64,000 nt of DNA, from the NCBI GenBank assembly GCA_020054475.1, contig JAHWGJ010000001.1, positions 1-64,000 of the forward strand, read 5' to 3'. Shown here one piece after another: positions 50,852-59,749 of this stretch. The notes beneath the pieces are model-generated. The model was not told where the DNA came from and made no database searches. It saw only the letters and a list, made by a program, of their open reading frames with translations. The position numbers and the translations under genes are program-made. The stretch is from Thermoplasmata archaeon. Its GTDB lineage: Archaea; Thermoplasmatota; E2; DHVEG-1. Position 1 is the stretch's first letter. The number at the start of each line of letters is the position of its first letter.

Positions 50852-51184
50852 ATCAGAAAAAAGTGTCCCGCATGTGGGTCAAAAGCTGTAAGATTATATC
50901 AAAATATTAGTGTTAATCATAAAAGGAAATGGAATCCTATTGCATGGTATTGTGTTAATTGTAATTATATTTACAATGTTCTATCAGATACTTTAATTTA
51001 TAAAATTGGCGAAAATGAGATAGTTCATGATAATTGTCCTAAATGTGATTTAAAACTTGTGAGAGTGTACCGGCATATAAACCCTCAAAAAGGAAAACAA
51101 AAATGGATTGGATTAGGTAAATATTGTAAAAGATGTAAGTATATTTGGATAGAAAAAAAAGAAGAAAATAAATGTGTTATTTAA
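50852..51184 (+). CDS. Double zinc-ribbon protein (110 aa); probable ATC start
   Basis: Own translation: IRKKCPACGSKAVRLYQNISVNHKRKWNPIAWYCVNCNYIYNVLSDTLIYKIGENEIVHDNCPKCDLKLVRVYRHINPQKGKQKWIGLGKYCKRCKYIWIEKKEENKCVI*; GGTGGTG lies 5 nt upstream of ATC. Confidence 0.75.
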   Translation: MRKKCPACGSKAVRLYQNISVNHKRKWNPIAWYCVNCNYIYNVLSDTLIYKIGENEIVHDNCPKCDLKLVRVYRHINPQKGKQKWIGLGKYCKRCKYIWIEKKEENKCVI

Positions 51185-51275
51185 ATTATTTTATTATAAA
51201 GCTTGATCTTTTTCCTAAATTATTATATACGAGTATCTGTTTAGGGCAAGCCATAAAATTATAGGGAATTCTAAA

Positions 51276-51374
51276 ATGAAACGTAGTTCACGAGTGTGGA
51301 AAAAAAGAGGAAACATGCGCTGGAAATGGCGTAAGAAACGAATGCGACGTGAAAAAAGGAGTAGACGTAAATAG
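51276..51374 (+). CDS. 50S ribosomal protein L41e (eL41)
   Basis: Own translation: MKRSSRVWKKRGNMRWKWRKKRMRREKRSRRK*; short, almost entirely Arg/Lys/Trp/Met, typical eL41. Confidence 0.92.
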   Translation: MKRSSRVWKKRGNMRWKWRKKRMRREKRSRRK

Positions 51375-51382
51375 ATTACCAT

Positions 51383-51521
51383 GGGGGCATAGTGTAACCC
51401 GGCATCATTGTGGGCTCCAGTTAGGTATGATTATAAAAGGGTCATCTGATTCGTGATGAGTAACTGGAGCGATGACCTGAGAAGAGACCCGCCGATCTGG
51501 GTTCAAATCCCAGTGCCCCCA
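51383..51521 (+). tRNA. tRNA-Trp (CCA) with a 66-nt intron at canonical 37/38
   Basis: Acceptor GGGGGCA/TGCCCCC with discriminator A; T-arm ctggg-ttcaaat-cccag; anticodon stem GTGGG/CCCGC around C-T-CCA-G-(intron)-A. Confidence 0.93.
51421..51486 (+). ncRNA. tRNA-Trp intron containing a C/D-box guide RNA
   Basis: C ATGATTA 51427-51433; D' CTGA 51446-51449; C' GTGATGA 51453-51459; D-like ATGA 51472-51475; both C-D spacers are 12 nt; flanking AGG/CCT stem. Confidence 0.8.
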
Positions 51522-51554
51522 TTCATCATATAGATTTAAAGAGGTGAAATAAAA

Positions 51555-51779
51555 ATGAAATTTGACATTATTAAAATTAATAGAAAAAAATTCAATATTT
51601 TTACATTACTTTCGTTATTATCACTACTAGCTGGAATTATATTTTATATATCGTGGGTTATAAGATTCCCAAATGCATGGGCAGACATCGGCGTATATTC
51701 GCTAACAATAATATTTGTATTAGCGGGAATATTAGGTATTTTAATCACATTATATGAAGCTCCTGAAGAAAATATTTAA
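51555..51779 (+). CDS. Small two-TM membrane protein
   Basis: 74 aa; SD gaggtg upstream; two hydrophobic segments. Confidence 0.6.
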   Translation: MKFDIIKINRKKFNIFTLLSLLSLLAGIIFYISWVIRFPNAWADIGVYSLTIIFVLAGILGILITLYEAPEENI

Positions 51780-53215
51780 ATCATATCCCATGTTAGAATA
51801 GGATTTTTAGTTGCTCCGACATCATCAACACGTTTAACCGGTGTATTATTAGGAGCATTTTTAATAATTTCAGGGTCTTCTTTTGCAATATTTATTAAAG
51901 TATCAACATAGTTGTCAAGATCCTTTTTTGATTCTGACTCAGTTGGTTCGATCATTAAAGCTTCTTTTACAATTAAAGGAAAATAAATTGTAGGTGGATG
52001 TAATCCGTAATCCATTAATCTTTTTGCAATATCCATAGCGCGAATATTTTTTTTCTGTTTTAAATTTTCACAACTTAGAACAAATTCATGTTTCCTTAAC
52101 TTTTTAAATGGTAGTTCATATAATTTAGATTTTAAAATTTTTTCTTTCATATAATTTGAATTTAGAACCGCAATTTCAGATGTTTCCTTTAATCCTTCTT
52201 TACCCATCAAAGTTATATAAGTATATGCCTTCAAAAGAACTGAAAAATTACCATAAAAACCTTTTATTTTTCCAATAGAATCCTTCGCATTATAATCTAA
52301 ATAATATCTTTTTTCATCTTTACATATTCGGGGGATAGGTAGAAATTTCTCCAATTTCATTTTTACCCCTACTGGTCCACTGCCTGGTCCTCCACCACCA
52401 TGAGGTGTTGAAAAAGTCTTATGTAAATTTAAATGTACAATATCAAATCCCATATCGCCGGGTCTAGCTTTCCCCATAATAGCATTCATATTTGCACCAT
52501 CATAATATAGTAAGCCGCCAGCTTTATGTACCAAGTCTGATATTTTAAGAATTTCATCTTCAAAAATTCCTAGTGTATTAGGATTTGTATGCATGAAGCA
52601 AGCTGTTTTAGTAGATAATGCTTTTTTAAGCATTTCTAAATCCACTGTACCTTCATCAGTTGATGGAATTTCAATTAATTTATAACCTGCCATTGTTACA
52701 CTTGCAGGATTTGTTCCATGAGATGTATCTGAGAGAATTACTTCATTTCTTTCAAAATCTTTACGTTTTTCGTGATATGCTCTTGTTATTAACATTCCAA
52801 GAAATTCGCCATGAGCTCCTGCAGCTGGTTGTAGTGAAAAAAAATCCATTCCAGTTATCTCGCATAACGCCCTCTCAAGTTCAAACATTATCTCAAGATT
52901 CCCTTGAATAGTTGAACAATCTTGAAAAGGATGAGTTCCAGAAAATTTACTCCAGGAGGAAATTTCTTCGCATATTTTTGGATTATATTTCATTGTACAA
53001 GAACCAAGTGGATACATTCCTGAATCAATACCATAATTCATCTGACTTAATCTATGAAAATGTCGTACAATTTGAGTTTCATCTAAGTGTGGAATTTTAA
53101 TTTTCTTGTTACGTTTTAATGTTTGTGGAATATTATTGACAAAATCACATTTATCATCTGACAATTGGGCAAGTTTATTTAATAAAGGTTCGTCATAAGA
53201 TGCTGATTTATACAT
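51776..53215 (-). CDS. gcvPB: Glycine dehydrogenase (decarboxylating) subunit 2
   Basis: 'GMYPLGSCTMKYNPKI', 'LQPAAGAHGEFLGMLITRAYHE', 'LNLHKTFSTPHGGGGPGSGPVGV'. Confidence 0.95.
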   Translation of the reverse strand: MYKSASYDEPLLNKLAQLSDDKCDFVNNIPQTLKRNKKIKIPHLDETQIVRHFHRLSQMNYGIDSGMYPLGSCTMKYNPKICEEISSWSKFSGTHPFQDCSTIQGNLEIMFELERALCEITGMDFFSLQPAAGAHGEFLGMLITRAYHEKRKDFERNEVILSDTSHGTNPASVTMAGYKLIEIPSTDEGTVDLEMLKKALSTKTACFMHTNPNTLGIFEDEILKISDLVHKAGGLLYYDGANMNAIMGKARPGDMGFDIVHLNLHKTFSTPHGGGGPGSGPVGVKMKLEKFLPIPRICKDEKRYYLDYNAKDSIGKIKGFYGNFSVLLKAYTYITLMGKEGLKETSEIAVLNSNYMKEKILKSKLYELPFKKLRKHEFVLSCENLKQKKNIRAMDIAKRLMDYGLHPPTIYFPLIVKEALMIEPTESESKKDLDNYVDTLINIAKEDPEIIKNAPNNTPVKRVDDVGATKNPILTWDMI

Positions 53216-54584
53216 TATTAATCTCCTTTAAAACAGAAATTAGTTTCTCAAATTTTATATCATTATGTAGCTCGGAGGTCCCAAAAAGCATACAATTCTT
53301 CATTTGAGGATAAAACTCTTCTAGTAAAAATCCACCTTGAATATTTCTTCTTAATAGATATTTATTAATTGTTTTGATATCTCCATCATATTTAATTACA
53401 AATTCATTAAAATGAAAACTGTTGAATTTTTTTTCAAAACCATTAATTGAAGTTATTTTTTTTGCAAGTTTTTGTCCGTTTTCTAAATTAATTCTACTCA
53501 AATCTTCAAAACCTTTACAGCCTAGCCATGCTAGATAAGTTACTGCTGCAAGCGCACATAAACCTTCATTAGTGCAGATATTGCTTGTAGCTTTCCCTCG
53601 TCTAATATGTTGTTCTCTTGTTTGAAGAGCCATACTAAATGCTTGTTTTCCTTCTTTATCCTTTGTCATACCGATAATTCGTCCAGGCATTTGTCTTAAA
53701 AATTCTTTTTTACATGAAAAAATTCCTAAGCTCGATCCACCAAAGTTCAAGGGATTTCCTAATGATCTTCCTTCACCTATTGAAATATCAGCCCCATAAT
53801 CTCCAGGGCTTTTTATTACCCCTAAAGATAAAGGATCTATCCCAACAACAAAAAGAGCTCCTGAATCTTTTATAATTTCATTTATTTCGTTGATATTATC
53901 TTCAAAGATTCCAAAAAAATTTGGGTTTTCAACATATACTCCCGAGATATCTTTGTTAATTTTTTCTTTTAAATCCTCAATATCAACCTTCCCTGTTTTA
54001 GCATCGTAATTTATTTCATTTATCTTAATATCAGGTCCTTTTGCATAATTTGATAAAACTGATTTTTTTTCCCAAGAGATGTTATTTGGAATTAGAAAAT
54101 TTTTTTTCTTATTTATACGACTACACATTAAAAAAGCTTCACTTAAAGCTGTTACTCCATCATATAATGAACAATTTGCTACGTCCAAGCCTGTTATTTC
54201 TGCAATTATACTTTGATATTCAAACATCGCTTGTAAGAATCCTTGAGATGCTTCAGATTGATATGGAGTATATGCTGTAAAGAATTCTGATCTTGACGTA
54301 ATTGATTTAACCACTGAAGGAATAAAATGAGGTTTTATTCCACCTCCTAAAAAAATTAACATTTCATTAAATGATTTATTTTTACTGGATAGTTCTTTTA
54401 GTTTTTCAAAAGTTTCTTGTTGAGTTAAAGAATTTGGTAAATTCAGGTTATTTATCTTAATTTTTTTTGGAATATCAGAAAATAAATCTTCGATATTTTT
54501 AAGATCAATTTCTTTTAACATCATTTCTTTTATAGGTGAATTTGGAATAAATTTCATTTCTTCCCCATTCACCGTAATTATCAA
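53208..54584 (-). CDS. gcvPA: Glycine dehydrogenase (decarboxylating) subunit 1
   Basis: 'FLGGGIKPHFIPSVVKSITSRSEFFTAYTPYQSEASQGFLQAMFEYQSIIAEITGLDVANCSLYDG', 'MPGRIIGMTKDKEGKQAFSMALQTREQHIRRGKATSNICTNEGLCAL'. Confidence 0.95.
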   Translation of the reverse strand: MIITVNGEEMKFIPNSPIKEMMLKEIDLKNIEDLFSDIPKKIKINNLNLPNSLTQQETFEKLKELSSKNKSFNEMLIFLGGGIKPHFIPSVVKSITSRSEFFTAYTPYQSEASQGFLQAMFEYQSIIAEITGLDVANCSLYDGVTALSEAFLMCSRINKKKNFLIPNNISWEKKSVLSNYAKGPDIKINEINYDAKTGKVDIEDLKEKINKDISGVYVENPNFFGIFEDNINEINEIIKDSGALFVVGIDPLSLGVIKSPGDYGADISIGEGRSLGNPLNFGGSSLGIFSCKKEFLRQMPGRIIGMTKDKEGKQAFSMALQTREQHIRRGKATSNICTNEGLCALAAVTYLAWLGCKGFEDLSRINLENGQKLAKKITSINGFEKKFNSFHFNEFVIKYDGDIKTINKYLLRRNIQGGFLLEEFYPQMKNCMLFGTSELHNDIKFEKLISVLKEINNV

Positions 54585-54716
54585 TTTGTTAAAGTAACTT
54601 ATGGATTTTATTAAAATAATTATGCATCAAATTTAAATAGATCGTATATCTTTAATAATAAAATATAAAATAAATATAAATGATTAAAATTTATAAACTT
54701 GAAAAAGGGGACATAT

Positions 54717-56594
54717 ATGAAATTAGTTTGTAAGAAAAACCTATTTGAAAAAATTAAGAATTTTAAAGGATTATGGTTTCATATCGTTGGCATTGCTTGC
54801 TTAATTTGGTTTATAATCAGAGTTTTACCTGCACCACATAGATCTCAATATCCCTGTCAACAGATATCTATTTCAATAGCACTTGGTTATATAACTTTTT
54901 GGAGTATAATATTATATGGATTTACTACATTTTTGAAAAAAGTTAAAACAAAAACATTTGCTGTTTTACCATCAATAGTTGTTGTATTTTTACTTGTTTT
55001 TAGTATTAGTGGAATGGTTTTTGGAAGTGATTATTTAGCAGAAAAACCAAATTTTAGTTCATGGAATCCCATAACCAAAGATCCGATGGGTACTCCATTT
55101 GGAATTAATCCTGGAAGAGTTGTTTGGGTTTGGAATCCAGATGCAACAGAGGAAGATCCATCAGGTTTTTGGTGGGAAGAGAAAAATAATAATCAAAACG
55201 TTATAAATGATATGTTTTCAAGAGGATTAAATGATTTAACAGGTGAATTATCGGATAAAAATTCATGGGATGCCCTATTTATGGATTTTAATAGAAAACA
55301 TGGTTTTGGAGAAAATAGTTATAGTGTTGGTGAAAAAATTGCAATTAAAATAAATCTTAATAATGCATATTTATGGGATCCTTTTGATAGAATTGATGAT
55401 TATGAACATGAAGATAATGAACGAGATGCAAGTCCGTATGTTGTAATATCTTTGTTGAATCAATTAGTAAATAACGTAGATGTAAATCAAGATGATATAA
55501 TAATATATGATGCATCAAGAATTATAGGTAATTGGTTTTATGATATAGTTACAAGTGTTTATCCAGAAGTTCATTTTATTGATGCTGAAGGTGGAAAATC
55601 CGGTAGAGAACTTGTTGAATCAAGTAGTTTTGGAATTTATTTCTCAGATGGATTATTTAGAACATTGCCAAAATGTGTTGTCGATGCAAAATATTTAATC
55701 AATATGCCTTTGTTGAAAAAGCATCCAATTCAAAATGGTGTTACTCTCTCAGGAAAAAATTTATTTGGTACTTTTATCGAACGAGTATCTGATTTGCATG
55801 CTTATCATGAATCTGGTTTAATATTAGGGAATCCTACGCCCCAAACTGATTTACTAGCACATGAACAATTAGGTGGAAAAACACTTTTATATTTAGGTGA
55901 TGGAACATATGGTACTTTATTAGATCACTGTACAATATGTAAATTCAACATGTTTCCATTCAATGATGATTGGACAAATAGTTTATTTTTCTCTCAAGAT
56001 CCAATTGCAATTGATTCAGTAATGTTTGATTTTCTAAACTTTGAAGGTCCAAGCCCAATTGAAGGTTCTCAAAATTACCTTCATCAATCTGCTGAACCAT
56101 TATTAAATCAATATGATCCTGAAAATGATGGACAGTATCTATCAGAGAGTTTAGGGGTTCATGAACATTGGAATACTAGTGTTTCAATATTTTCATCAGA
56201 TAGATATTCAGGTTCGGAAAATAATGGAATAGATTTAATAGCAATAGGTGAAGAATTTATAACCCCTTCAGTTGTAATTACTCAGCCAGCAGAAAATAAA
56301 TTATATATCAATGGGGTTGAAAGTTCAATAAAGATTGGTTGGAAACCTACTTATTCATTTCCAATAACATTAATAATTGGCAATATAACTATTAAAGCAC
56401 AAGTAAACAATATTCCGGTTATTGATTATATAAAATTTTATATTGATGAAGAATTAAAATATCAGGATGATAAAGCCCCATATGAATTTGAATGGAATAA
56501 AATTTCGTTTTCAAAACATATGATAAAGGTTTTAGTATCAATTGAAGGAGAAGAAAATTTGTATACTGAAAGAATCGTTTGGAAATTTTTATAG
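54717..56594 (+). CDS. Membrane-anchored DUF362 protein with C-terminal Ig-like domain
   Basis: 'EKIAIKINLNNAYLW', 'ASPYVVISLLNQLVNNVDVNQDDIIIYDASR', 'LINMPLLKKHPIQNGVTLSGKNLFG'. Start placed at ATG after gggg. Confidence 0.82.
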   Translation: MKLVCKKNLFEKIKNFKGLWFHIVGIACLIWFIIRVLPAPHRSQYPCQQISISIALGYITFWSIILYGFTTFLKKVKTKTFAVLPSIVVVFLLVFSISGMVFGSDYLAEKPNFSSWNPITKDPMGTPFGINPGRVVWVWNPDATEEDPSGFWWEEKNNNQNVINDMFSRGLNDLTGELSDKNSWDALFMDFNRKHGFGENSYSVGEKIAIKINLNNAYLWDPFDRIDDYEHEDNERDASPYVVISLLNQLVNNVDVNQDDIIIYDASRIIGNWFYDIVTSVYPEVHFIDAEGGKSGRELVESSSFGIYFSDGLFRTLPKCVVDAKYLINMPLLKKHPIQNGVTLSGKNLFGTFIERVSDLHAYHESGLILGNPTPQTDLLAHEQLGGKTLLYLGDGTYGTLLDHCTICKFNMFPFNDDWTNSLFFSQDPIAIDSVMFDFLNFEGPSPIEGSQNYLHQSAEPLLNQYDPENDGQYLSESLGVHEHWNTSVSIFSSDRYSGSENNGIDLIAIGEEFITPSVVITQPAENKLYINGVESSIKIGWKPTYSFPITLIIGNITIKAQVNNIPVIDYIKFYIDEELKYQDDKAPYEFEWNKISFSKHMIKVLVSIEGEENLYTERIVWKFL

Positions 56595-56719
56595 GATAGA
56601 ATAATATTATTTAATCAAATTTTTTTATCTATGAAATATATAAATTATAATAATTCAATGTTTAATGCATTTCTGGTTGCTTACTTTATTTTTAAATTTT
56701 ACAATTTAATTTGGTAAAA

Positions 56720-57970
56720 TTAATATTTTATAAAAACTGCAATATCAAATGGTTCTTTTGCTGGATGTAAATCGAAAAAAATCCAAGGCAGAATATTGAA
56801 AAAACCTTCACCATATCTCATTTTTCCAAAAATTATCTTTGGTAAAAACCTTTCTCTACCCCAGTAATTTTCATTAATAATAGTATTATTTGTATCTATT
56901 AATTCTATTAGATAAACATCCTTCTTATTTCTATAAAAATTATTATATCCAATAAATGATTCTGATGAATAACTAATCCAAATACCTATATAGCTATTAT
57001 CTTCAACATTATTATATCTAATAAATGCAGGTTTTGACCATACTAGGCTAACCCCTTCTGAATTGTTTTTTATAATATTTTTAGTTATTTTAATATTGTT
57101 AGAACCAGCTACAAAAGGGTAAATATTATCATAAATTCCCTTTTCATTAGATTCTATAATATTTTTTAAAATTATAGTATGATTTGAAGCACCATAAAGT
57201 ATACCAATTAAATTTTTTGAAAGTATATTCTCTGAAATATTATTGAAATTAGAATAGTATAATACAATTCCTTTACTTGTATCTGTTATCTTATTCTTAT
57301 ATAAATTACAATTATTTGAATGAAATAGGAATATTCCATTATGAAGATTTGAAATATTTTGATTAGATATAGTTATATTATTACAATTCGAAAGAATAAT
57401 TTGCCCGGTAGGGTAATCAATTATTTTATTGTTTTCTCCTTCTAAATATATTAGAGGTTCACCATTCACAATATTATTTTTAATAGTAGCTCTAAAAGTG
57501 ATTATATTTGGTGTTAAATAATCATAACTTATGCCACAACCAATGAAATTATTATCAATGATAGAGATATCATAGCAATAACTCAATGATATCCCATCGT
57601 GAACTTCATCAATACTTCTGTTTTGTATTGTAAAATTTGATATGCTAGCATAGCTTTTTGTTATTCTTACTACGTCTCTATTTTTCCCTCCCTCTATTAT
57701 TGTATTATTTCTATACTCCCCTTTAAGATAGATTGCTTTGTTTATGTATATTCTTTCTTGATAAAATCCATTGTAAACAAAAATTGTATCTCCGTTAGAT
57801 GCATTATCTATTGCATCCTGTATTCTTGTATAATCAGCTCCTCCGTCATCATCGACATAGATAATATTGTTTGATGGAATCTTATAACTGGAAGTAATAG
57901 GGGTCATGCTTGAAAGTAATAGTATTAGAATTAAAATCCAAATAATGGATTTTTTTTCATTTATTCCCAC
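56720..57970 (-). CDS. Exported NosD-like parallel beta-helix protein
   Basis: 'IYVDDDGGADYTRIQDAIDNASNGDTIFVYNGFYQERIYINKAIYLKGEYRNNTIIEG' followed by right-handed beta-helix repeats. Confidence 0.9.
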   Translation of the reverse strand: MGINEKKSIIWILILILLLSSMTPITSSYKIPSNNIIYVDDDGGADYTRIQDAIDNASNGDTIFVYNGFYQERIYINKAIYLKGEYRNNTIIEGGKNRDVVRITKSYASISNFTIQNRSIDEVHDGISLSYCYDISIIDNNFIGCGISYDYLTPNIITFRATIKNNIVNGEPLIYLEGENNKIIDYPTGQIILSNCNNITISNQNISNLHNGIFLFHSNNCNLYKNKITDTSKGIVLYYSNFNNISENILSKNLIGILYGASNHTIILKNIIESNEKGIYDNIYPFVAGSNNIKITKNIIKNNSEGVSLVWSKPAFIRYNNVEDNSYIGIWISYSSESFIGYNNFYRNKKDVYLIELIDTNNTIINENYWGRERFLPKIIFGKMRYGEGFFNILPWIFFDLHPAKEPFDIAVFIKY

Positions 57971-58050
57971 ATATATAAGATTAGTTGTTCTTGTATAAAA
58001 TATTTTGTAGCATTATTACTTGCTGATTATGATTTAGATTGAAATAATGG

Positions 58051-59136
58051 TTAGAGTAAATATTGAAGAATCGGGAATCTTTCCATTAATCTAAATATCC
58101 AAGAGTTAATATTATCGATTAATTTGCTTTTTGGCATGCTAACCTCAAATGTTGCCCAATCACTCTCCAAACCATAAACATCAACAGCTTTAACCTGAAT
58201 TATATAATCACCCTGCTCAGGCCAAATATGGGATAAGACAATTTCTTCACCAGAAATATAAGGGCCAAACTCATATATTTCATCTTCGCAACAACCCCAG
58301 TTTACATGATAAATAATATCATCTCCATCTGGATCAATGGCCAGTATATTGTAATCATATTCTTCACCATATTTTCCCGATTTTGGGCCATCTATATCTG
58401 GAGCAATAGGGGCATCATTAGTAGGTTCTTCAATTGTAATAATGACAGTTAAAGGGTCAGACCAATCACTTTCATCACCAAGGATGCCTGTTGTAATTAT
58501 TGACTCATTTCTTGGTCCATCCATGGCTTTAACCTTAACCTGATAAGTGCCTGGTTCACTCCATTCATATTCAGCCCACATTCGCTTATTGTTTTCATAT
58601 GGGCCAAGCCATCCAGAGCAGTTTCCATCACCCCAAGAGAAATTGTAATATAATCCATCACCATTGGGATCAGATGTACGTGTGCTATACTCATAAGAAT
58701 ATCGGTTCCTTGCACGTGTTGGGCCAGATGGTTTTTCAGGCTTATTCGGAGGATCATTCATTGACCCTTTTGTTGTAAAAGACCAAATAGGACTACTATT
58801 AGAGTTTCCATTATTATCCCATGCATTGATTCTCCAATAATATGTTGTTTCAAAATCAAGCATACCCGGATTATAAGTCATACTACTATGATTATCCTCT
58901 AAAAGAGATGGATTGGATTCTAATCCAAAATAAACATCATAAGTGACTCTATCACCCTGATCAGGATCACCGCCTTCCCAGGTTAAATGAGATGTTACCG
59001 GCACATCTATTGCATCATCTGAAGGATCCGGGTTTGATGGTGCATATGGCGGATTATTTAAAAAACTATATGCTGATACAACTCCTGTTAAAAAAAATAA
59101 AATACATACACATATTACAAAAATCTTCCTTTTCAT
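58051..59136 (-). CDS. Exported multi-domain Ig/PKD/fibronectin-like protein with conserved C-terminal motif
   Basis: 'NPPYAPSNPDPSDDAIDVPVTSHLTWEGGDPDQGDRVTYDVYFG', two PKD-like blocks, C-term 'DWATFEVSMPKSKLIDNINSWIFRLMERFPILQYLL'. Confidence 0.88.
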   Translation of the reverse strand: MKRKIFVICVCILFFLTGVVSAYSFLNNPPYAPSNPDPSDDAIDVPVTSHLTWEGGDPDQGDRVTYDVYFGLESNPSLLEDNHSSMTYNPGMLDFETTYYWRINAWDNNGNSNSSPIWSFTTKGSMNDPPNKPEKPSGPTRARNRYSYEYSTRTSDPNGDGLYYNFSWGDGNCSGWLGPYENNKRMWAEYEWSEPGTYQVKVKAMDGPRNESIITTGILGDESDWSDPLTVIITIEEPTNDAPIAPDIDGPKSGKYGEEYDYNILAIDPDGDDIIYHVNWGCCEDEIYEFGPYISGEEIVLSHIWPEQGDYIIQVKAVDVYGLESDWATFEVSMPKSKLIDNINSWIFRLMERFPILQYLL

Positions 59137-59274
59137 TATTTTTTTACCCCCAATTATTCTTTAATAGTTATAATAGATCATCCGCTTATATTAATCTATT
59201 GATTATTCTTTTTTAATCAATAAAAAAAATAAGATAGAATGATTTTATAACCATCCAAATCTTATTTAATTAAT

Positions 59275-59529
59275 TTATTTTCCTCCAGGACCATGTCCTG
59301 TTCCATCATGTGGGCCTTCTCCTTCACCATCACAGGTTCCATCGCCAGGTCCAGGTCCGTCACCATCACAATCACAGGTTCCATCGCCAGGTCCAGGTCC
59401 GTCACCATCACAATCACAGACTCCATCGCCTGTTCCATCACCAGGACCATTTCCCTTATGTGCACTGACTAAAACAGATGAAAAGATTAATCCCAAGACC
59501 AGGATTCCGATTATTACTATTTTTCTCAT
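59275..59529 (-). CDS. Secreted Gly/Asp/Pro/Cys-rich repeat peptide
   Basis: Signal peptide 'MRKIVIIGILVLGLIFSSVLVSA' then HKGNGPGDGTGDGVCDCDGDGPGPGDGTCDCDGDGPGPGDGTCDGEGEGPHDGTGHGPGGK; DNA has 42-nt tandem units. Confidence 0.7.
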   Translation of the reverse strand: MRKIVIIGILVLGLIFSSVLVSAHKGNGPGDGTGDGVCDCDGDGPGPGDGTCDCDGDGPGPGDGTCDGEGEGPHDGTGHGPGGK

Positions 59530-59596
59530 TTTCTTTTTCACCTCCTGATAGCCTATGAGCAACTATCAATTCTTTTTTTCAACTCATTATTCTGAG

Positions 59597-59610
59597 TTAA
59601 CAGTTGTTAG
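59597..59610. promoter_or_regulatory. TAAC-N4-GTTA palindrome (ttaacagttgttag)
   Basis: 67 nt upstream of the ATG at 59529. Confidence 0.5.
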
Positions 59611-59620
59611 TATTTCTGAA

Positions 59621-59675
59621 TATAAATATATTCTTGGAAATTTTTCGAATTATTGGAAAAAAATCGAATAAAAAA
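59621..59675 (-). promoter_or_regulatory. Promoter with tandem 19-bp TTGGAA..TCGAA repeats (copy 1)
   Basis: tataaatatattc-TTGGAAATTTTTCGAATTA-TTGGAAAAAAATCGAATAA; nearly identical to 59999-60055. Confidence 0.65.
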
Positions 59676-59749
59676 TAGAAAAAAAGGAGAGAAAATTATG
59701 AATATATTATCAAAATTTTCATTATAAACTGATTATCTCGTCTGTTGAA

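Noticed and set aside
52660-53100. Plus-strand ORFs inside gcvPB
   Set aside because: Antisense to an unambiguous gcvPB frame.
58497-58757. 86-aa minus-strand ORF inside the Ig-like gene
   Set aside because: Alternative frame of a supported CDS.
59262-59465. Repeat ORF 'MVTDLDLAMEPVIVMVTDLDLAMEP'
   Set aside because: Out-of-frame translation of the 42-nt repeats; the in-frame version has a signal peptide.
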